The position numbers and the translations under genes were made by a program. Under the pieces are notes generated by a model. The model saw nothing but the letters and a program-made list of their open reading frames with translations. It was not told the DNA's origin and did no database searches. DNA of 64,000 bases from Tritrichomonas musculus (lineage: Eukaryota; Parabasalia; Tritrichomonadida; Tritrichomonadidae), in contig JAPFFF010000008.1 of the NCBI GenBank assembly GCA_039105265.1, positions 3,782,001 through 3,846,000 of the forward strand, given 5' to 3'. Shown here one piece after another: positions 19,216 through 29,689 of this stretch. The stretch's first letter is position 1; every line of letters begins with the position of its first letter.

Positions 19216-20976
19216 ATGGAAGGAGTAAATTCAACAAAAACAGTAATGATTGAGTCTAATTTGTTTCAAATCCCAATTGAGGAATATGAGAAAAGCATGG
19301 ATGCTGGAAAGAAAAAAGAAATTCTCAATCTTTTGAAAAATTCAAATAATCTTCATTCCAGAAGAGAATTCATTGAAATTAACTCTGATCTACATTGTGC
19401 ATGCAAAGAAGGAGACATTGAATTAATTCAAATACTTCTCTGTGAAACCATCGAAGATTCATCAAATGATTTTGTATACAAAATCGACAAAACAAACAAG
19501 ACAGCATCACTATTCAAAATCAAAAATGACATTGATCATTTGATCATTCCACGAAACGTTACACATGAATCAACCGAATATCTAATCACAAGCATCACTG
19601 GAATTGGAATTCATACAAAATCCATCGAATTTGTCGAAAATTCAGAAGTCAAAACAATTTATGGTTATATTTTTAATATCTTAGGAATTGAAGAACTTCA
19701 TCTCCCAGCAAGTTTGAATGAATTGAAAGAAGGATGGTCGCATGGAACAAGCAAATTGACTAAAATTTCAATTCCACATTTGAATGATAAATTCATTTTC
19801 AAAGAAGACAAATTTTTGCTTGGAAAAATGAATCCAGAAAGTGATGAATTTAATATTTTTTTGTTTGCTAGACGTGACATTGAAGAAATTTCTATTCCTT
19901 CAAATATCAAAGTCATTTCATCAAATGCATTTGGAGAATGTAGAAATCTAAGAAAAGTTGAAATTCCAATTAAATCTAATTTGCAAAAAATTGAATCATT
20001 TGCATTTATGTATTCAAATATTGAAGAGCTTCATTTTCCAGCAAGTTTGAATGAATTAGAAGAAGGATGGTGTCGAGCAACAAAAAAACTAAAAAAAATT
20101 TCAATTTCTCATATGAATGATAATTTTATTTTCAAAGATGAAAAAATTTTGCTTGGAAAAATGAATCCAAAAAGTGATGAATTTGACATTCTCCATTTTG
20201 CAAGACGTGACATTGAAGAACTCTCAATTCAATCAAATATCAAAATCATTTCATCCAATGCATTTGAATTATGTGAAAACCTAAGAAAAGTTGAAATTCC
20301 ACTGAATTCTAATTTACAAAAAATTGGAAAAAATTCATTTTTATCTACAAATATTGAAGAAATTTTCATTCCTTCAAAAGTTACAAAAATAAGTAAAAAT
20401 GCATTTTTCGATTGTCATAAACTCAAAAAGGTTGAAATTCCAATGAATTCTAATTTACAAAAAATTGGTGAAAATTCATTTTCATCAACAAATATTGAAG
20501 AAATTTTTATTCCTTCAAATGTTACAAAAATATGTAAAAATGCATTTTACAGTTGTGAAAGTTTAAAAAAGGTTGAAATTCAAATGAATTCTAATTTAAA
20601 AATAATTGAAGAAAATGCTTTTTCTTTTTCAAAAATTGAAAGAATTTTTATTCCTAAAAAAGTGACAAAAATAGGTGCCAATGCATTTTGCCATTGTCAC
20701 GAGTTAAAAGTTGTTGAAATTCAAACAGGTTCTAATTTACAGATAATTGGACAGGGTGCTTTTACATATTCAAAAATTGAAAGAATCTTAATTCCATCAA
20801 AAATTACACAAATAAATAAACGTGCGTTTTTCAATTGCAGAAATCTTCAAATAATTGAAATTCCAGAAAAATCAAAATTGCAAACATTGATTTTGTCAGA
20901 TTTTTATGGATGCCAAAAACTCATAATTATGATTCCAACATCATTAAGAAAAGTGGCATATTTATTAAGTATTTAA
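19216..20976 (+). CDS. BspA-type leucine-rich repeat protein
   Basis: This 586-residue protein has an N-terminal about 110-residue helical part containing CACKEGDIELIQILL, a single ankyrin-like helix pair. It is followed by roughly ten 23-residue LRR_5/TpLRR units with the pattern I-x-x-I-x-I-P-S-x-V-T-x-I-x-x-x-A-F. The BspA-like family is hugely expanded in trichomonads and was proposed to act in surface adhesion (known for the family). This copy has no signal peptide and no C-terminal membrane segment, so an intracellular location is equally possible. Repeats 2-4 are near copies of one another at DNA level (for example around 19690-19900 and 20030-20240), suggesting recent internal duplication. 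Confidence 0.85.
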   Translation: MEGVNSTKTVMIESNLFQIPIEEYEKSMDAGKKKEILNLLKNSNNLHSRREFIEINSDLHCACKEGDIELIQILLCETIEDSSNDFVYKIDKTNKTASLFKIKNDIDHLIIPRNVTHESTEYLITSITGIGIHTKSIEFVENSEVKTIYGYIFNILGIEELHLPASLNELKEGWSHGTSKLTKISIPHLNDKFIFKEDKFLLGKMNPESDEFNIFLFARRDIEEISIPSNIKVISSNAFGECRNLRKVEIPIKSNLQKIESFAFMYSNIEELHFPASLNELEEGWCRATKKLKKISISHMNDNFIFKDEKILLGKMNPKSDEFDILHFARRDIEELSIQSNIKIISSNAFELCENLRKVEIPLNSNLQKIGKNSFLSTNIEEIFIPSKVTKISKNAFFDCHKLKKVEIPMNSNLQKIGENSFSSTNIEEIFIPSNVTKICKNAFYSCESLKKVEIQMNSNLKIIEENAFSFSKIERIFIPKKVTKIGANAFCHCHELKVVEIQTGSNLQIIGQGAFTYSKIERILIPSKITQINKRAFFNCRNLQIIEIPEKSKLQTLILSDFYGCQKLIIMIPTSLRKVAYLLSI

Positions 20977-21869
20977 GTATGGCAATGATTTTTCAAATAA
21001 ATTAAGTATTTTTTTTTTTTTTGGAATTCTTTATAGAACATACAACTTTTTCAGAAGTAAATAATCGTCCATTTTTTCGAGTTTTATTTTATATAGAAAA
21101 GATTAAAAGTTCCTTGTATTTTTTATTGATTTCATAATATATGCAATTTAGAGAATATGTTAAACGCGAAATAATCGAAAATTTTCGAAAATGAGATTAT
21201 TATTTGATTAATAATTATTCTTAAAAATGGTTGATTTAGATAATCAGATGGCGAATTGGGCTTCCTAAATTGATATAATTTAGTATTTAATGGTTAAAAT
21301 CAGCATTAAATAAGAAAACAAATATTTTTAAATTATTTTAAAGGAATAAAAAAAGCATGAATGGGGGGTCATGCTATTTTGTTAAAAAAATATAAATTTT
21401 TATTTATCAAAAAGTTTATTTGGGCCATTTATGCATACAAAAAGTTCTCTGTGCTGTAGCACTGTGCTAAAAAATTACACTTTTTTTTTTTTAAATGAAT
21501 AGGCCTTGAATTGGTATTTGGTTATTTCAGTAGCGCGAACCAAGTGAACTGAAGGTGAGATGGTGGAGAGCTAAGTTAGGCTAGAGGATGGCACTGACAG
21601 CAGCCTAACGTTAAACACTGTATGCCCCTAAAGTAGCATATCAATCTTTTTGTAATTGTGCTTTGAAACAATCAAAAATCTTTAGAGGCATGATTGATCT
21701 AGCTTCATTAAAGAAACCAATCTTTTTCCAATTTTGCATAGAAACAATCAAAAGACTTTTTTAGTCTTACTTCTCTTCTTTATTGTTGAATATCATCATC
21801 TATGAACGAAGAAACAAAAGTATTCTTTACAAATTTTACAAACAAATCTGGTTATCAATTATGTAAAGA
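20977..21869. other. Intergenic region with a GC-richer structured block
   Basis: The first half is plain A/T-rich DNA. At about 21430-21650 base composition shifts to near balanced, with the sequence block described separately as a possible structured RNA or element edge. No coding frame is supported. Confidence 0.5.
21520..21640 (+). other. Possible structured RNA or element-end block
   Basis: In very A/T-rich surroundings this about 120-base block is nearly balanced in composition. It contains a perfect 8-bp inverted repeat, GTTAGGCT at 21575-21582 and AGCCTAAC at 21602-21609, that would form a hairpin with a 19-base loop. I cannot assign it to a known RNA family. It lies about 300 bases before the first relic of the Polinton-like segment, so it may instead be element sequence. 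Strand is a guess. Confidence 0.25.
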
Positions 21870-22390
21870 TTATATATTATATAATGGCCATTTAAATTCT
21901 AAAATCTTATATTCTTTCCTGGCATAATCCATCTTTTGTGTGCATTTTGCAACTAAGTCAATACTTATTATTTCAATATAAACAGTGTGATATTGTTTTG
22001 TGTTATAGATTGACTTTTGATAGCTAATAATAAATGTTTCAATGTATTCCATCAAAAGATTTAATACAGCATCATTCATTCCCACCAATTTACTTTTGAA
22101 ATCATATTCAATTTCATTGTCATAAGTAATTCGTATCTTATAAAAATCTGAATATTATATTTCTTAATTTTTTGAAGATTTGATTAATTGAATTAACCAG
22201 TTCTTTTGCTTTCTTTGAAAAAGCAACTTGTCATTATAATAAAATTAGAAAATACAAGTCCTTTACTATGAAACTAACAGTACTGTATCCCGAGCAGTTG
22301 AGTTCTAAAAACCTATGTATCTGAGGTAAAACATGATCAAAGAAATCATATTGGATACATCCATGTCCTTTTCCTGATGTAACTTATACA
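21870..22390 (-). pseudogene. Frameshifted relic of an unidentified protein gene
   Basis: Three stretches of coding-like sequence follow one another on the minus strand in different frames. One near 22390-22245 includes SGKGHGCIQYDFFDHVLP and ends at a stop. A second, near 22220-22140, is lysine-rich. A third runs from about 22160 to 21870 (about 95 residues) and begins near KIRITYDNEIEYDF. No single frame spans them, so the gene is broken by at least two frameshifts or stops. Composition and position suggest it belongs to the same virus-like segment as the ATPase and capsid relics to the right, but I cannot name the protein. Confidence 0.4.
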
Positions 22391-22605
22391 AAACAATTAT
22401 ATGAACAAATGGAACCGATGTAATCTATTTGTTTTTACGATAATATTGTATGATGATTATCAGAACAGAATAAAAGGTGCTATTCTTGGTCAATATATGA
22501 TGATATAATGTCACAGATATTGCACCATATTCGAAAAAAAGGTTAATATATTAAAATTGAACTATGGTTATTCCTCTTAATTATTACAAGTATTAACCCA
22601 ATTGA

Positions 22606-23079
22606 ACAAACTATTTCAAGGTCTACGAATACATCAACACACTAATATCCCTATTGCCAAAGCCTGATGGATTTGCAAAATGTAATTTCGCAATATTATG
22701 TGACAAGTTCCCATTCAATTTGAAGAACTCGTTGTACCTCGCGAAGGTCCTATACGTATCACTCCAGAATGATACTAAAACCATTAGATTCTACCCTGAT
22801 AAGCTCAAGGAGATGAACCTTGAATATGTCAAATTATTATCCAATAGTAGACGCAAATTGAGTGTTAACATGCATGAGTTCTTCGTAAATGGGAATACCG
22901 AAAAACATGAATACAAGGAATGCCCGTACTACAACTACTCGTTTGAGAAAACCAATATAAATACCAAGGATCTCATTGTCAAATTACGTGAAAAATACAA
23001 TATTGCTGAACCTGATGTATTCATCGGCAAGCATCAAGATTTGGTATTGGAAGCAAACCCTGACCCAGATTTTGTTTAA
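22606..23079 (+). pseudogene. N-terminally truncated Polinton-segment protein, function unknown
   Basis: An open frame runs from just after a TGA (22603) to a TAA at 23077-23079, about 157 codons, but it has no ATG near its left end. The coding-like sequence appears to continue right up to the upstream stop, so the gene has lost its start. The protein is mixed alpha/beta, with an FAILCDKFPF stretch and a C-terminal EPDVFIGKHQD. It converges on the ATPase pseudogene and the two stop codons overlap, tight packing that is typical of virus genomes. Codon use is richer in G/C than host genes. I do not recognise a family. Confidence 0.5.
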
Positions 23080-24001
23080 ATCTTTGAATACACCACTTGT
23101 ATATCGTATTCAACAGTGTTCACCAATATGAAATCATGACCCGATAAGGTTCTATATTTTTGCAACAACTCTTCGAATTCGCAAGGTATACTCACCTGCT
23201 GATATATGTAATTGAGTTTCTGTCGTTAGAACCCATTGAATATGAAGAATGATGTACAATTATTTTTGTAATCGGTTGGCACACCTTTGAAGAACTGGAT
23301 GTTGATGTACACAATTGAGTTCTTATGACGCAACTGGGTGATATAGTTTGTGAAGTATGATGATTTCAACATTTTGCTCTTAATGAAGTCTTCGTACAGG
23401 ATTATTGTGTTGAGCGGTACATTGGGTTTACCAAGTGTGCTGATATGAAGGAATTCAAACATTGGCTGCAGCTTGGAATCGTCAACAGATATCTTCCCAA
23501 CTGAGCTATATTTGTTATACAACTCCTTCCATAAATCGAGTTCCTTCAAATACTGTTCAGCATTACTATCAGCGACAACCTCAATGGGCAAGTTGATGAG
23601 CTCACATTGAGATTCAAATGTGGAATCATTTATAATACCATTCTTACTCACATACACAATCATATGGACCCCCAATTATTGAGTCTACTCATTTGAATGA
23701 TATCGCGAATAACTGTATGGCCCTTACCTTTGCCTTGTGATGCTACCAGTATGTTCAAAGTATTGTACCATGCATAGATTCCATTGGCAATTGGCCTTAT
23801 GGATACATTCGTGATTTTATCCCTATTTTTGGAATAGGCCTCACTCATAGCTTCATCAACATCAAACTTCTTGGAAACCGGTTGCTGCTTCTGGTACTTA
23901 TCGAATGTATCAAAATCTATTGGCTCTTCACTGGAACTGTCTGATAATTCAATAGATGTATATTCAAAAAGAGTTGGTTGTAGGTGTTTGCAATACAACA
24001 T
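23076..24001 (-). pseudogene. Polinton-type DNA-packaging ATPase (FtsK/HerA, A32-like), inactivated
   Basis: The frame starts at an ATG at 24001 and shows a P-loop (ASQGKGKGHT), then shifts frame near 23665-23675. The downstream part carries the Walker B strand TIILYEDF and the RHKNSIVYINIQFFKG sensor region typical of A32-like packaging ATPases. A TAA at 23226-23228 interrupts it, and the same frame then continues coding-like (including HDFILVNTVEYD) to 23076. In the P-loop the Ser/Thr after the Lys is Gly, a one-base change from AGC to GGC. The gene therefore has at least three lesions. The intact family pumps viral DNA into capsids. It belongs to a minus-strand block of capsid-like, proline-rich and small membrane genes. 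Confidence 0.75.
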
Positions 24002-24021
24002 TTAATCAAAAATAAAGCTTT

Positions 24022-24171
24022 TTATGCATATAATGTTCGCTTCAGCTCATCAGTCAGCTCAGGTGGTTCATCTTCTACAGTAAACGATACCAGTAATAGC
24101 AGTTCAATTACGTTGGTCACCAATATCAACCCCAATAATATATTCATGATGATTTCACTTGCAGTGGACAT
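24022..24171 (-). CDS. Small membrane protein of the Polinton-like segment (49 residues)
   Basis: An intact 49-codon frame, ATG at 24171 and TAA at 24022-24024, lies in the gap between the ATPase and the next upstream gene, 10 bases after that gene's stop codon. Residues about 7-31 form one strongly hydrophobic helix (MNILLGLILVTNVIELLLLV), followed by an acidic-basic tail ending KRTLYA. Small membrane proteins are common in Polinton and virophage-type genomes, but the function is unknown. It is the only undamaged very small frame that fits the gene order here. Confidence 0.5.
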   Translation of the reverse strand: MSTASEIIMNILLGLILVTNVIELLLLVSFTVEDEPPELTDELKRTLYA

Positions 24172-24181
24172 TTATGCAAAT

Positions 24182-24772
24182 TTAAATACAAATTTTGAGT
24201 GATATCGAGTGCCTTATAAGCTCGGTCCATACATGGTTATATCCATATTTCAACTCATTGGATACCACATTTTTGAATACCAATATTTTATCAATTTTCA
24301 TGTACTTCGAGTTTGAAACACAACCAGTACACCCACTGTCCTCATTAATGACCAGCTCAACCTTGTCAGCCTTAGTGAGTATTTTAATGAGCTCCATCCG
24401 CGTGTTGCTATGACACTCAAGATAGTTGTTCATCCTCAGTGGATTGGTTTCATAGATACTCAGTAATATCTCGAGGAATTTATTTTTGGAATCCAAGTCG
24501 TCATCGTCGAGTTCTAATGAACGTTCTAGGGTTGGATTGTTTATTGGAGCAACTGATGGATATGCACCAGTTGTCGAGGGTGTAGTAAAATTTGCATCCT
24601 GGGTGCCATTTTGGGGATAACCAACTTGAGGTTGAACTTGGGGAACTTGAGGATATGATATTGGCTGAACTGGTGGAGGTCTATTCGCAGCAATCTTAAT
24701 ATTCACATTCTGCTCCTGTTTAACACTAGCATCATTTTCACTTGATAGAATTCTAGCCTTATGGAGAGACAT
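24182..24772 (-). CDS. Polinton-segment protein with proline-rich region, function unknown
   Basis: The frame from the ATG at 24772 encodes about 196 residues. After a short basic start comes a Pro/Gln/Val-rich stretch (about 25-75, repeats of PQV and PVQP), then an acidic patch LELDDDDLDSK, then a folded-looking C-terminal part with a CTGC pair. It lies directly downstream of the capsid-like relic and upstream of the small membrane protein and ATPase, all on the same strand. A virion-associated or linker protein is plausible from position only. This frame is uninterrupted, unlike its neighbours. Confidence 0.5.
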   Translation of the reverse strand: MSLHKARILSSENDASVKQEQNVNIKIAANRPPPVQPISYPQVPQVQPQVGYPQNGTQDANFTTPSTTGAYPSVAPINNPTLERSLELDDDDLDSKNKFLEILLSIYETNPLRMNNYLECHSNTRMELIKILTKADKVELVINEDSGCTGCVSNSKYMKIDKILVFKNVVSNELKYGYNHVWTELIRHSISLKICI

Positions 24773-24814
24773 TTCCAAAGCACAAAAATATTTTTACCCC
24801 CAATGGTATATTTC

Positions 24815-25996
24815 TTATGCCATTTCTGGATCATCTTGTGAGCCAGCTGGTGATTCATCATCGATATATTCGAGACCATCGAGTGAGAGCTTGAAGTAGG
24901 TGTCTCTGCATAAACAGAGTTATACAGGTGGTGGTCTAACAACAGCTCCACATGGTTCGATAATCTTGTAATATGTATCATTATCGCCAGTGAATATTGG
25001 TTGACCATTGACTTGAATTTGGATATTGCCTTTGCCACCATCTAAGCCATCATAACAGTATCCAGCAGATGCACGTTCAGTTTGGACATTGAATACAAAT
25101 GATGTGGCATCACTCAATGTATTTCGATATCGAACACCATTTTCATCATTCTTGGGCATGGTGAAGCTATCTTCGAATTCCTTTGAACATTGGAGTGTGA
25201 TACCATCGAGGTCTCCAGCAGTTAATTGGCTTTCGAAGAATCTGGCACTAATGGTACTGACATTCTCATCTGGAAAGTTCTTACCACCAATATTCAAATA
25301 GCAGTTTTGGTAAACGGGATTCTCAAATACAGTCAAATCATTGTGATGCTTGGGGAACAGCAATGGCATGCTTGTGACATTTATTAATGGGATATTCAAT
25401 GTAGACTTGATTCCGTTATCGGCAGCTGCAATTGGGAATGCATGATAATCTACCTTTTGAGATGGAATTACTAGACCTTCACGTAAGATGGATTCAATGC
25501 TTGAGCGAGTGGCTTCACAAACACCATATCCTTGCATGTTGGACTTGCAGAGAGTGATGGTCATTCGGTTAACGGTGAGTGTTGCAGGTTGTGATGAATA
25601 GGCTACCTTCAATTGAGATCTTAATGCAGAGTTCTTTTCAATCTTGCTTACGAGTTGTATTCCATATGCACCATTATGCTTCAATTTTTCGAATAAAGTA
25701 TTGCTTTCATTATACTTTTTTAATGCCTCAAAGAATAATGAGAATAAAACTGAAGATTCAGTCGGTCTCACAATCAAACCCAATGGGAACCCTATATTAC
25801 GATATATGAGCTCATATATCTGGGATCAATAGTATAACTAAGATAAATTATGTTGAAATAGTTGGAATATGGCCATATCTATCATATAAAAACAAGAATC
25901 CTCCAATATTATTGAAAACTCCCTTCTTTCTGTTTTTTTGATGCTTGTTTGCGATCGAATAAAACAAACTTGAAATTGTCTGAGTAGACAGTCGGA
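24815..25996 (-). pseudogene. Polinton-type major capsid-like protein, damaged
   Basis: An open frame begins after a TAA at 25997-25999 and runs to a TAA at 24920-24922. It then continues coding-like in the same frame to another TAA at 24815. The centre carries NIPLINVTSMPLLFPKHHND and then VFENPVYQNCYLNIGG and FPDENVSTISARFFESQL, the type of beta-strand region seen in double jelly-roll capsid proteins of Polintons. Codons before about 25885 lack a convincing start, and the N-terminal jelly roll seems partly missing. The short acidic tail after the internal stop (DGLEYIDDESPAG) looks like the original C-terminus. The frame is thus truncated in front and probably interrupted near the end. Structural assignment is by pattern only. 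Confidence 0.55.
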
Positions 25997-26830
25997 TTAA
26001 CAGAACATGCATCAGATGCTAAAATTACAAGTTCATTTACTGACAAATTTTGGGACATATTCCTCTGCTATTAATTTTGATTTAGCAATATCTGTTAGGA
26101 ATAAAAAAATTTCTAAATGAGGTTGATTTATGTGGATTACTGTGGATTCTAAACGAGGATTTCTAAAATGAAACAGGAACCTCTTCATGATCATAACTTG
26201 TATTAAGAATTGGGAAACGTGATTAGGGACTGTGCTATGACCATATTTTGGAAACCAGAACTGTGCCATGATCGTAATTTGAATTGAGAATTGGGATGCA
26301 GGAAGGAGATCTATGTTAGGATCGCATTTTGCATTGAAAATAGGGAATCTTGTATTAAGTAATGATTATATTTTGCTTTTGAGTGCTTAATCGCACTTCT
26401 TTGGCTAGATTCTTGCCTGATGTTTATTTAAAAATTCCGTCTCTTGTTGCTTATAACATTTTGAATATAAAAATTGGTAGCTCAGACTCTACAACCGTTT
26501 GCATTATAAAACACACTTTTAAATGTAAAGTTGTAATGAATACACATTAAAACATATGATACTAGGTTTTTCGATCAAAAAAGTGGTTTTTACATTGATA
26601 TGCTTCTAGAATTAGTGCTAAATGTTACGTGTTCAAAATACTGTAGATATCAACAATTGAGAGTTTCTAAGCACCTCAGAAAATCTTTGAAATAAAAAAA
26701 TAACTTTGATGCACAAATAATAAAATAAAAATTTAAACAACATTTTATTTTTACATTAAAGAGAATAATAAACAAGATTATGTATATCTATAACTTATTC
26801 TAATAACAAAATAATAATGTGAGAATATCA
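25997..26830. other. Intergenic region with diverged short repeats
   Basis: About 0.8 kb right of the virus-like segment. Around 26186-26370, blocks beginning with CATGATC/TATGACC-type words recur at 26186, 26236 and 26267, the last two each preceded by CTGTGC, and share GAATTGGGA-like words. No gene is supported. It may include the element's decayed right end. Confidence 0.45.
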
Positions 26831-29689
26831 TCAGTGGAAAGATAACAAAGAAAACGCATGATTAATAATTTGGTTACTTTCAGCCCAGCTTCTTTTTGCT
26901 TGCTGAATCAGTTTTTCATCACAACCAACAAGATTCAAAATAACAGGAATTAATGCTTCGCGAGTTGATCCATCCTGCATAAAGAACTGTAATAAAACCT
27001 TTCTAATATACTTCGGATAGATTGAATCTGCATTTTGGTTCAAATTTCCAGTTGAATCGCTAATATTTAAATCGGAATTGGAAGGTGGTGCAGGCGAAGG
27101 AGAAGAAGGTACAGTAACTGATCTAGATTTACTAGCTATATTCATTTTCTGATAACTTGAAAGTTCTTTTCTTAAAGCAGCAACTTTATTTAATAAATCT
27201 TTCTTTTCATCTTCAAGTTGATTGTTTAATTTTTCAACAGATCTGATTTTTGCTTCTAGCTTTGACCTTTGTTTGGTAAATTGCGAAGCTTTTGCTTCAT
27301 TTTCTTTTGCATGAATCTCAGCTTCTTTTACACGGAATTCGAGCTGCTTTTCTGTTTCTAAGGAAGTAAGCTTAACACCTTGTATTTCAGTTTCAACAAT
27401 TTTAATTTTAGTCTCAAGGTCTTCTTTCAAGCTAGTAATATCTTCAATCTCATTCTGAAGCTTTTTCTCTTTTTCTTTTGCAGATTTCCGAAATTCATCA
27501 AATTGAGCCGATAGGGAGTTATACTTGTGTTCAGATGAAGTAATTTGATTTTTCTGATCTAAGTTGATCTTTTGCAAATTACTAACCTCTTTTTGATGGT
27601 TCTTTACCTCTTCTTTCATTGTTTGGCTTTTGCTTTTCTGTTTTTCTATTTTAGCGTTTAATCGGTCTATTTCTTCATTTGATGTTTTTAATTTGGCTTC
27701 AGTAGTTGTAAGTCTAACCTGAATTTCGGAGAGATTTGCTTGAACATTTCGAAGATTAGAAGAAAGAGTCAAATTTTCTTTCTTTTGATCGTTTAATTGT
27801 TGAATTAAATCGCTATTTTTTTGCTTATTAGCTTCATTTTCAGATACAACTTTTTGAAGGGATTCGTTATTTTGTGTTAATGATTGATAATTTAGCTTCA
27901 TTTGATCAAATTGATCAGATATTTTTTGTAGCTCTGCAATTTTTTGTTGCAATGCTTTAATTTCTTCTTGTTGCTTTTGGCATTTTTGTTCGGCTTCGTT
28001 TGCGCGAGTTTCAAAATTAGATCTTTCATTTTCATATTGGATCCTGATTTTTTGCATCGTTTTCATGTTTTCTTCTTTTCCAGCAGAGAACTGACTATTT
28101 ATTTTTTCAATTGTTTCACGATTATCTTGTAAAAGAGCCGCTTTTTCAGCATCGAATTGTGATCTGAGCCTTTCTATAGCTTTGGAATGCTCTTCAGACA
28201 GAGATCCAATTTGTTTTGTCATATTTTCTGTTGTTTCTTGCTTTTCGCGGTTGAGGGTAGCAATCTCGGCAGTTTTTTCTTTAAGCCGGAGATTAATCAT
28301 TTGAATTGTCTCATCACGTTTGGAAATCTCGTTTTTAAGCGACTGAATTTGCTTATCTGAGTCTGTTTTCATTGAGGTAATTTCATCTTTAGTCAATTCA
28401 AATTGAGAAGCAAATTTTTGAATTTGATCATTTAATTGCTTCTCTTTTTGGGATGACAGCGCTTGGCTATGCGTTAATTCATCTATTTTTGCCTGGAGTT
28501 GCTTTTTTTCATCACTAAAATGATCTCTTTCATTTTGAATTATAATATTAAATTTTTCTGAAGACTCAGAAAATTCAGCTATTTTTTTCTGAAGTTCTTC
28601 AATTTTGACGTTTTTTGATTGAATTTCTGAATTCAACTGATTTAATTCATTTGAAAATTTATCTTTTTCTCTTTGATAAGATAATGATGCTTCCTCACTT
28701 TGCCTTTTAATTTGTTCAAGTTCACTGATTTTAGATAAGAGCTGCTTTTTACCTTCATCAGAATTAGAAACAGCTGTTTGTGCATTAGATTTAAATTGTT
28801 CTAAAGCAGAAACATTTGCTTTAAGAGAGTCATTTTCTTGCCTCATTTGCTGTATGGTTTCACGTAGTTTTTCTAGCTGTTTTTGCGATTCAATTGAGCT
28901 TTGCTTTTGCGAATTTAATAATTGAGTTAATTTTAATTCGTTTTCAGTCTTTAATTGAATATCTTGGCTCAATTTCTTACATTCTGCTGATATTTGTGAG
29001 AATTTTCCTTCATACTCTGCTATACTTTTTTGAAGTCTTTGGTTTTCTGTTTTTATTTGATCCATTTCTTGATTCGAAGCAGTTGTTGTTAGATCATAAA
29101 GATTATGCTCAGATTGTAATCGAACAGTTTCGGTTTTCAATTTCCTGTTTTCTTCAATTAATCGTTCTTGATTAGCCTCAAGCTCAGCAATTCGAGAATT
29201 TGTTGTCTGATTATCTGAGGCTGGAACTAATGACAGAGATTTAGATTCGAGATCTTCAATTTTATGAAGTAAATTTCGTTTTTCTTCATTTAAATTAGAA
29301 ATCACTTGGTTTAATGCTGAGGGATCAGAAGCTTCTAATTTCTGTTTAATTTCATTATATTCTTCTTTTAATTTATCTGATTCTGTTTTCATGCCGTTTG
29401 ACGTTTCTTCAAGTTCATGTATTTTTTGATATAATTCTGCAATCTGATAATCTTTTAATTGCATTCTTGAAACTGATTCCTCGTTAATTTGTTTACATTC
29501 ATCAATTAATTTATCACGTGATTCAATTGCGTCATCCCTTTCTTGAATTGCATCTTGAAGTTTTTTCTGGTTTTGCAATAATTGATCAATTTTCTGTTTC
29601 TGAGATTTTGTTTTTTCGACAAGTTGCGCATATAATTTTTTGAGTTCACCCATTGTCATTTTAGTATGGGTAGTTGTAGTTTCGCTCAT
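26831..29689 (-). CDS. Golgin: long coiled coil with C-terminal GRIP domain
   Basis: This 952-residue protein is almost wholly coiled coil from about residue 15 to 850 (heptads rich in Glu, Lys, Gln, Leu). A short Ser/Pro linker (SSPSPAPPS) follows, then a C-terminal domain at about 890-935 that fits GRIP: YIRKVLLQFF, then EALIPVILNLVGCDEKLIQQA. The GRIP-typical Tyr is present at 894. GRIP golgins bind Arl1-GTP at the trans-Golgi network and tether transport vesicles (known for the family). With the Mon2-like protein at 7-11 kb, this gives the window two Arl1/trans-Golgi factors. Start is the first ATG of the frame. Confidence 0.8.
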   Translation of the reverse strand: MSETTTTHTKMTMGELKKLYAQLVEKTKSQKQKIDQLLQNQKKLQDAIQERDDAIESRDKLIDECKQINEESVSRMQLKDYQIAELYQKIHELEETSNGMKTESDKLKEEYNEIKQKLEASDPSALNQVISNLNEEKRNLLHKIEDLESKSLSLVPASDNQTTNSRIAELEANQERLIEENRKLKTETVRLQSEHNLYDLTTTASNQEMDQIKTENQRLQKSIAEYEGKFSQISAECKKLSQDIQLKTENELKLTQLLNSQKQSSIESQKQLEKLRETIQQMRQENDSLKANVSALEQFKSNAQTAVSNSDEGKKQLLSKISELEQIKRQSEEASLSYQREKDKFSNELNQLNSEIQSKNVKIEELQKKIAEFSESSEKFNIIIQNERDHFSDEKKQLQAKIDELTHSQALSSQKEKQLNDQIQKFASQFELTKDEITSMKTDSDKQIQSLKNEISKRDETIQMINLRLKEKTAEIATLNREKQETTENMTKQIGSLSEEHSKAIERLRSQFDAEKAALLQDNRETIEKINSQFSAGKEENMKTMQKIRIQYENERSNFETRANEAEQKCQKQQEEIKALQQKIAELQKISDQFDQMKLNYQSLTQNNESLQKVVSENEANKQKNSDLIQQLNDQKKENLTLSSNLRNVQANLSEIQVRLTTTEAKLKTSNEEIDRLNAKIEKQKSKSQTMKEEVKNHQKEVSNLQKINLDQKNQITSSEHKYNSLSAQFDEFRKSAKEKEKKLQNEIEDITSLKEDLETKIKIVETEIQGVKLTSLETEKQLEFRVKEAEIHAKENEAKASQFTKQRSKLEAKIRSVEKLNNQLEDEKKDLLNKVAALRKELSSYQKMNIASKSRSVTVPSSPSPAPPSNSDLNISDSTGNLNQNADSIYPKYIRKVLLQFFMQDGSTREALIPVILNLVGCDEKLIQQAKRSWAESNQIINHAFSLLSFH

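Noticed and set aside
23984-24413. Plus-strand frames through the Polinton-like genes
   Set aside because: They lie opposite minus-strand genes, including the small membrane gene, and have no family signal.
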